Assembly (NCBI GenBank): GCA_946482115.1
Contig: CAMLQP010000136.1
Coordinates: forward strand, 1-7,711
DNA: 7,711 nt
DNA from: an uncultured Comamonadaceae bacterium
GTDB lineage: Bacteria > Pseudomonadota > Gammaproteobacteria > Burkholderiales > Burkholderiaceae
Reading direction: 5' to 3'
This document shows positions 1-4,411 of the stretch, in pieces (positions within the stretch are counted from its first letter, which is position 1; each line of letters begins with the position of its first letter). The notes beneath the pieces were generated by a model. The model was not told the origin of the DNA and ran no database searches. It worked only from the letters and a program-made list of their open reading frames with translations. The translations under genes and the position numbers were made by a program.

Positions 1-2410
1 CGCCTACGCCGGCTCGCTGGCCTGGAGCAACTTCTTCTCGCGCCTGACCCACAGCCACCCGGGGCGGGTGGTCTGGGTGGTGTTCAACACGCTGATCGCC
101 TTCGCGCTGATGGAGATGAACGTGTTCCACGCGCTGGAGGCGGTGCTGGGCCTCTACGCCAACCTCGCCATCGCCTGGATCATGGCCGTGGTGGCCGATC
201 TCGTGGTCAACAAGCCGCTGGGCCTGTCGCCCCCGGGCATCGAGTTCAAGCGTGCCCACCTCTATGACGTCAACCCGGTGGGCGTGGGTGCCATGGTGCT
301 GGCCTCGGTGCTGTCGGTGGTGGCCTACCTGGGCGTGTTCGGGCCGCTCGCGCAGGCGTTCTCCGCCGTGGTGGCCATGGTGGTGGCGTTCGTGAGCGCG
401 CCCGTGATCGCCTGGGCCACGAAGGGCCGCTATTACCTCGCGCGTCAACCCCAAGCCGGCATACGCCGCGGAACCGGCTCTGCCGGGCCGCTGGCGTGGC
501 CCCCCTTCCAGGGGGGTGACGCCGAAGGCGGCGCGGGGGGTGTTCTCCGGTGCGTGATCTGCGAGCGCGAGTACGAAGGCCCGGACATGGCCCACTGCCC
601 CGCCTACCAGGGGGCCATCTGCTCGCTGTGCTGCACGCTGGACGCGCGCTGCGGCGACCAGTGCAAGCCGCACGCGCGGCTGTCCCACCAGTGGGGCCAG
701 GCCCTGCGCGCGCTGCTGCCGCGCCGCCTGTGGCCCTATCTGGACGCTGGCCTCGCGCACTACCTGCTGCTGATGGCGGTGGTGGCGCCCGTGCTGGGCG
801 CGGTGCTGGGGCTGCTGTATCAGCAGCAGGGCAAGCCCGAGTTCTTCATGGTCTACGCGGTGCTGCTGATGGTGGCCGCGGTGGTGGCCTGGTGGCTGGT
901 GCTGGCGCACCAGAGCCGCGAGGTGGCGCAGGAAGAGTCGCGCCGCCAGACCCGGCTGCTGATGCAGGAGATCGATTCCCATCGGCGCACCGACGAGCAG
1001 CTGCAGCAGGCCAAGCAGATGGCCGAACAGGCCAACCAGGCCAAGACGCGCTACGTCACCAACATCAGCCACGAGCTGCGCACGCCGCTCAACAGCATCC
1101 TGGGCTATGCCCAGCTGCTGCAGGAGGACACTGGCCTGGCGCCGCACCGTGCGCAGGCCATACAGGTCATCCACCGGGGCGGCGAGCACCTGCTGTCGCT
1201 GATCGAAGGCACGCTGGACATCGCGCGCATCGAGTCCGGCAAGCTCGCGCTGGAGCCGCGCCCGGTGTTCTTCCGCCGGATCGTGGAGGAGGTGGCCGGC
1301 ATGTTCGAGCTGCAGGCGCGTGACAAGGGCCTGGCCTTCGCGTTCGAGGCGCAGGGCGCGCTGCCCGAGGTGGTGCGTGCCGACGAGAAGCGCCTGCGCC
1401 AGATCCTGATCAACCTGCTGGGCAACGCGGTCAAGTTCACCGCGCGCGGCACCGTCGGCCTGCGGCTGCGCCACGCACGCGAGATGGCGTACATCGAAGT
1501 GCACGACACCGGACCCGGCATGAGCGAGACTGACCTGGCGCGTGTGTTCGAGCCTTTCGCGCGCGGCAGCACGGCGGCCGGCGGCGTGCCCGGCAGCGGC
1601 CTGGGTCTCACCATCGCCAAGATGCTGACCGACCTCATGGGTGGCGAGATGACGGCGTCGAGCACACCAGGGCAGGGCACGGTGTTCCGGCTGCGCCTGT
1701 TCCTGCCCGAGCAGCGCGACCTGCCGGCCCGTGTGCACGCGCCTGCACAGCGCCTGGGCTATGCCGGTGCCCGCCGACGCGTGCTGGTGGTGGACAACGA
1801 GGAGGCCGACCGCGAGCTGCTGGCCAGCTGGCTGCGCCCGCTGGGCTTCGAGGTGACCCTGGCCACCCACGGCGAGGACGCGTTGCACGCGCTGGCACAG
1901 GGGCTGCGACCCGACGCCGTGTTCATGGACCTCGCCATGCCCGGCATCGACGGCTGGGAGACACTGCGCCGCATCCGCGCGCTGGGTCTGTCGCCCGCGC
2001 CGGCGCTGGCCGTCGTGTCAGCCAACGCCTTCGACCAGGGGCTGGACAACGACGTCGGCCTGCCGCCCGGGGATTTCCACGTCAAGCCGGTGCGGCGCGA
2101 CGATATCCTCGACTGGCTGGGGCGGCACCTGGGCCTGCGCTGGCATGTCGCGCCCGAGCAGGCCGTCGACGCGCCGCCGCCATCGGCCGCCGCCCTGCAG
2201 CGGCCGGACGCCCCCGACCTGGCCACGCTGCGCGAGTTCGCCCGGCTGGGCTATTACAAGGGGCTGGTGGCGCAGCTCGACGGCCTGACCGTGCGCCGGC
2301 CCGACTGTGCCGATTTCACCGCCCGCGTGCGCGCGCTCGCGCGCGAGTTCCGCTTCGATGCCATCGAGCGCCTGCTGGACGAGATGCCCCATGAACACCA
2401 GCGCGCCTGA
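1..2410 (+). CDS. NCS1 permease-like hybrid sensor histidine kinase (5' end missing)
   Basis: The frame is open from base 2, so the N-terminus lies outside the window; 802 residues are visible (residue 1 = codon at base 2). Residues about 20-140 hold four hydrophobic segments and resemble the C-terminal half of an NCS1 (cytosine/purine/allantoin) permease. A Gly/Pro-rich linker (about 150-182) and an eight-Cys module (184-221) follow. Two more membrane helices (about 249-273 and 281-303) lead through a coiled coil to HisKA, with phospho-acceptor His357 in an SHELRTP box. HATPase shows the N box (Asn475), a DTGPG box (from Asp502) and a GSGLGL box. The receiver has Asp598, phospho-site Asp643, Ser673 and Lys695; its acidic pair is DN rather than DD. 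A His-poor helical tail ends the protein, so it is not a typical Hpt. Seen: all motifs. Known: CbrA-type kinases also carry a transporter domain, of another family. Inferred: the permease part senses or carries the stimulus. It is translationally coupled to the downstream regulator. Confidence 0.9.
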   Translation, partial: AYAGSLAWSNFFSRLTHSHPGRVVWVVFNTLIAFALMEMNVFHALEAVLGLYANLAIAWIMAVVADLVVNKPLGLSPPGIEFKRAHLYDVNPVGVGAMVLASVLSVVAYLGVFGPLAQAFSAVVAMVVAFVSAPVIAWATKGRYYLARQPQAGIRRGTGSAGPLAWPPFQGGDAEGGAGGVLRCVICEREYEGPDMAHCPAYQGAICSLCCTLDARCGDQCKPHARLSHQWGQALRALLPRRLWPYLDAGLAHYLLLMAVVAPVLGAVLGLLYQQQGKPEFFMVYAVLLMVAAVVAWWLVLAHQSREVAQEESRRQTRLLMQEIDSHRRTDEQLQQAKQMAEQANQAKTRYVTNISHELRTPLNSILGYAQLLQEDTGLAPHRAQAIQVIHRGGEHLLSLIEGTLDIARIESGKLALEPRPVFFRRIVEEVAGMFELQARDKGLAFAFEAQGALPEVVRADEKRLRQILINLLGNAVKFTARGTVGLRLRHAREMAYIEVHDTGPGMSETDLARVFEPFARGSTAAGGVPGSGLGLTIAKMLTDLMGGEMTASSTPGQGTVFRLRLFLPEQRDLPARVHAPAQRLGYAGARRRVLVVDNEEADRELLASWLRPLGFEVTLATHGEDALHALAQGLRPDAVFMDLAMPGIDGWETLRRIRALGLSPAPALAVVSANAFDQGLDNDVGLPPGDFHVKPVRRDDILDWLGRHLGLRWHVAPEQAVDAPPPSAAALQRPDAPDLATLREFARLGYYKGLVAQLDGLTVRRPDCADFTARVRALAREFRFDAIERLLDEMPHEHQRA
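493..540. repeat. REP-like palindromic sequence inside the kinase gene
   Basis: A compact imperfect palindrome: GGCGT (493-497) pairs with ACGCC (519-523), and CCCCCC (500-505) pairs with GGGGGG (511-516) around a TTCCA loop. A second small hairpin, CGCC-GAA-GGCG, follows (520-530), and a GCGCGGGGGG tail (531-540). The whole stretch is read through in frame and yields a low-complexity Pro/Gly/Ala linker between the permease domain and the Cys-rich module. The palindromes are seen directly. That this is a dispersed element is inference: I recall similar C6/G6 palindromes followed by a GACGCCG-type stem between genes of Comamonadaceae, but cannot check copy number here. Confidence 0.55.
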
Positions 2411-3359
2411 GATGCCGGCCCTGGGCGACGCGCCCGTGGTGCTGATCGTGGACGATGTCCCTGACAACGTGGCGCTGCTGCACGACGCGCTGGACGAAGC
2501 CGGCTACACCGTGCTGGTGGCGCTGGATGGCGAGAGCGCCCTGGCCCGTGCCGCCCAGGCCCGGCCCGACGTGGTGCTGCTCGATGCCGTCATGCCGGGG
2601 ATGGACGGCTTCGAGGTGGCGCGCCGGCTCAAGGCCGATGTGCGCACCCAGGGCATACCCATACTCTTCATGACCGGCCTGACCGAGACCGAACACCTGG
2701 TGGCGGCGCTGGACGCCGGCGGCGTGGACTACGTGACCAAGCCGGTGAAGCCGCGCGAGGTGATGGCGCGCATGGCCGTGCACCTGAAAAGCGCGCGCGC
2801 CGCCCGCCAGGGCGCGAGCGAGCGGCAGCAGGCGCGCAACGCCCTGGACGCGCTGGGATTCGCCACCATCACCGTGCGCGCGGCCGACGGCCGGCTGCTG
2901 TGGCAGACCCCTCTGGCGCGCGAATGGCTGCTGCGCTACTGCGGCACCGAGGCGCCGCTGACCCCGGAGCCGGTGCTGATGTGGCTTAGACGCAACATCA
3001 CCACCGCTGGCGGGCCGCATGAACCGCCGCGCCTCACCCTGGAGCAGGGGCCTCGCCGGCTCAGTTTCCGTCTGCACCAGCAGGTCGACGACGGCGACTG
3101 GCTGATCGTGATGCAGGAAACCTCCGACACCGCCGTGATCGAAGCGCTGGCCCAGACCTTCGGCCTGACCGCGCGCGAGGCCGAGGTGCTCTACTGGGTG
3201 GCCAAGGGCAAGACCAACCGCGACATCGGTGACATCCTGGGCGCGAGCCCCGCCACGGTGAAGAAGCACCTGGAGCGCATCCACGCCAAGCTGGGCGTGG
3301 AAACCCGCACCGCCGCCGCCGCCATCGCCATCAACCGCGTCGGCGGGCTGCGCGGCTGA
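2391..3359 (+). CDS. LuxR/NarL-type response regulator with PAS-like middle domain
   Basis: A 322-residue DNA-binding regulator, the evident partner of the preceding kinase. The receiver (about 16-132) has the acidic pair Asp21-Asp22, phospho-acceptor Asp65 in an LLDAVMPGMDG context, Thr95 and Lys117 (TKPVKP). Residues about 150-243 look like a PAS fold (a DALGFATITV...DGRLLWQT pattern ending in a W-L-I-V-M strand). The C-terminus (about 257-315) is a LuxR-type HTH with the LTAREAEVL and TVKKHLERIHAKLGV signatures. The ATG at 2391 was chosen because GGACGAG (2377-2383) sits 7 nt upstream and the protein then starts shortly before the receiver; an ATG at 2412 is an alternative without an evident SD. 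The gene overlaps the kinase stop by 20 bp, so coupled translation is likely. NarL/FixJ-class proteins normally run receiver to HTH directly, so the inserted PAS-like segment is notable. Target genes are unknown; neighbouring transport genes are a guess. Confidence 0.92.
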   Translation: MNTSAPEMPALGDAPVVLIVDDVPDNVALLHDALDEAGYTVLVALDGESALARAAQARPDVVLLDAVMPGMDGFEVARRLKADVRTQGIPILFMTGLTETEHLVAALDAGGVDYVTKPVKPREVMARMAVHLKSARAARQGASERQQARNALDALGFATITVRAADGRLLWQTPLAREWLLRYCGTEAPLTPEPVLMWLRRNITTAGGPHEPPRLTLEQGPRRLSFRLHQQVDDGDWLIVMQETSDTAVIEALAQTFGLTAREAEVLYWVAKGKTNRDIGDILGASPATVKKHLERIHAKLGVETRTAAAAIAINRVGGLRG

Positions 3360-3425
3360 GCGGGCAGTTGTTTCCAGTCCGCTCGAACGTGAGGACGTGT
3401 TATCGAAAGGGTTTGTAGGAAAAAA

Positions 3426-3460
3426 CCTGACACGATTTTCAGCCGCTTGCTGACTTCAGG
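3426..3460. repeat. Nested inverted repeat in the leader upstream of the acyltransferase gene
   Basis: CCTGA (3426-3430) is complementary to TCAGG (3456-3460). Inside this, TCAGC (3439-3443) is complementary to GCTGA (3449-3453) around a CGCTT loop. On the plus strand no T-run follows, so it is not a standard terminator for the regulator gene. On the minus strand it is followed by six T, but no minus-strand gene reads in here. It could be a protein-binding site or an mRNA leader structure. The arms are short, so chance is possible. Confidence 0.35.
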
Positions 3461-3495
3461 ATGTGAAAACGGAATTTAAATTTCCTTCACAAATT

Positions 3496-3514
3496 ACCTC
3501 CTGAAAGGAAAGGT
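3496..3514 (+). promoter_or_regulatory. Strong Shine-Dalgarno that can be sequestered by a CCTCCT hairpin
   Basis: The purine-rich SD AAAGGAAAGG (3504-3513) lies about 6 nt before the ATG at 3520. Directly upstream is ACCTCCT (3496-3502), an anti-SD-like sequence. TCCT (3499-3502) pairs with AGGA (3506-3509) across a GAA loop, and ACC (3496-3498) pairs with GGT (3512-3514) across an AA bulge, burying the SD. A competing pairing is TTTCCTT (3481-3487) with AAGGAAA (3505-3511). The complementarity is seen directly; translational control is inference. Confidence 0.35.
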
Positions 3515-3519
3515 CTCAC

Positions 3520-4344
3520 ATGGATCACATCACGTCAGAAGCGGCGCCTGGCCTCGCCTCCACCATCTGGCCGATCGAGACCCTGGAAATGCGGATGCTG
3601 GGGCAAAAACCCCAGGAGCGCACCGGCTGGGCGACAACCTTGAAGGAAGAGTGGCTGCCTTTCACCGTGCGCCTGGTCCGCAACGAGGACGACCTGCGCA
3701 AGGCGGTCGAGATCCGGCACCTGGCCTATGCCCGCCACCTGCCCGACTTCGCCGAGCAGCTCAAGCGCCCCGAGGCCGCCGACTACGACGAAGGCGTGGT
3801 GGTGCTGCTGGCCGAATCCAAGCTGGACGGCAGCCCGCTGGGCACCATGCGCATCCAGAACAACCGCCACAAGCCGCTGGTGCTCGAGCAGTCGGTCACG
3901 CTGCCCGACTGGCTCAGCAGCTCGTGCATCGCCGAAGCCACCCGCCTGGGCGTCACCCAGGACCTGGCCGGCCGGCTGGTCAAGACGGCGCTGTTCAAGG
4001 CCTTCTTCATGCACTGCCAGGCCGATGCGGTGGACTACATGGTGATCGCGGGCCGCTCGCCCATCGACCGCCAGTACCAGCGCCTGCAATTCAGCGACGT
4101 CTACCCCGAGCTCGGCTACGTGCCGCTGCAGCACGCCGGCAATCTGCCGCACCGCATCATGTCGTTCGAGGTGGAGACGGCCGAGGAGCGCTGGGCCCGG
4201 GCGCGCCACCCGCTGTTCGACTTCGTGTTCCGCACCCACCACCCGGACATCCAGCTCAAGCCGGTGCGCCTGCAGGCCGCGCTGTCGGATTTCCCGGGTT
4301 TCGGCGCTGTCGCCATGGCACCCGTGGCCGCCATGGCCCAGTGA
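3520..4344 (+). CDS. FeeM-like N-acyl amino acid synthase-type acyltransferase
   Basis: A 274-residue soluble protein with no signal peptide or membrane segment. It resembles the FeeM / autoinducer-synthase-like branch of the GNAT fold: a strand entering 'FTVRLVRNEDDLRKAVEIRHLAYA' (about 48-71), an acidic D/E-rich stretch (about 87-92), a strand ending in GTMRIQ (108-113), and an EATRLGV segment (Glu139, Arg142) matching the E-x-x-R position of LuxI- and FeeM-type enzymes. An amphipathic helix (about 151-166), a YMVIAGRSP strand (173-181) and a long C-terminal part follow. Known: FeeM joins acyl-ACP chains to amino acids such as tyrosine. Inferred: this protein makes an N-acyl amino acid or a related acyl signal; donor and acceptor are unknown. 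PEP-CTERM/exosortase-associated acyltransferases are a related alternative, but no exosortase gene is visible. The start is fixed by a very strong SD. A 160-bp leader separates it from the regulator, suggesting its own promoter, and an intrinsic terminator follows 22 bp after the stop. Confidence 0.7.
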   Translation: MDHITSEAAPGLASTIWPIETLEMRMLGQKPQERTGWATTLKEEWLPFTVRLVRNEDDLRKAVEIRHLAYARHLPDFAEQLKRPEAADYDEGVVVLLAESKLDGSPLGTMRIQNNRHKPLVLEQSVTLPDWLSSSCIAEATRLGVTQDLAGRLVKTALFKAFFMHCQADAVDYMVIAGRSPIDRQYQRLQFSDVYPELGYVPLQHAGNLPHRIMSFEVETAEERWARARHPLFDFVFRTHHPDIQLKPVRLQAALSDFPGFGAVAMAPVAAMAQ

Positions 4345-4366
4345 CACCGGCTCACGCCCATCTCCG

Positions 4367-4395
4367 GACCCGCGCCTTGGCGCGGGTCTTTTTTT
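4367..4395 (+). terminator. Intrinsic terminator of the acyltransferase gene
   Basis: GACCCGCGCC (4367-4376) and GGCGCGGGTC (4379-4388) form a perfect GC-rich stem (practically 9 bp with a CTTG loop), followed immediately by seven T (4389-4395). This is a textbook Rho-independent terminator for the plus strand, 22 bp after the acyltransferase stop. On the minus strand no T-run follows the same stem, so it is not a good terminator for the convergent gene. Confidence 0.93.
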
Positions 4396-4408
4396 GCCCG
4401 TGCCGGGC
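4396..4408. repeat. Short hairpin between the two convergent genes
   Basis: GCCCG (4396-4400), loop TGC, CGGGC (4404-4408) is a perfect 5-bp stem directly after the T-run of the terminator and 3 bp from the stop of the minus-strand gene. Read on the minus strand it is followed by seven A, not T, so it is not an intrinsic terminator. It might stabilise the 3' end of the minus transcript. Only the pairing is certain. Confidence 0.4.
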
Positions 4409-4411
4409 GAT

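Noticed and set aside
2316..3284. Minus-strand frame (322 codons) antisense to the response regulator
   Set aside because: His/Gln/Arg-rich shadow; the sense frame has all receiver and HTH residues.
3310..3330. GCC-rich run as a microsatellite
   Set aside because: Only four perfect GCC units in a conserved Ala stretch at the end of the HTH domain; ordinary codon use for this GC content.
3415..3460. Minus-strand intrinsic terminator (inverted repeat followed by six T on the minus strand)
   Set aside because: No minus-strand gene reads into this point, the stem is short and interrupted, and it is better described as a leader inverted repeat.
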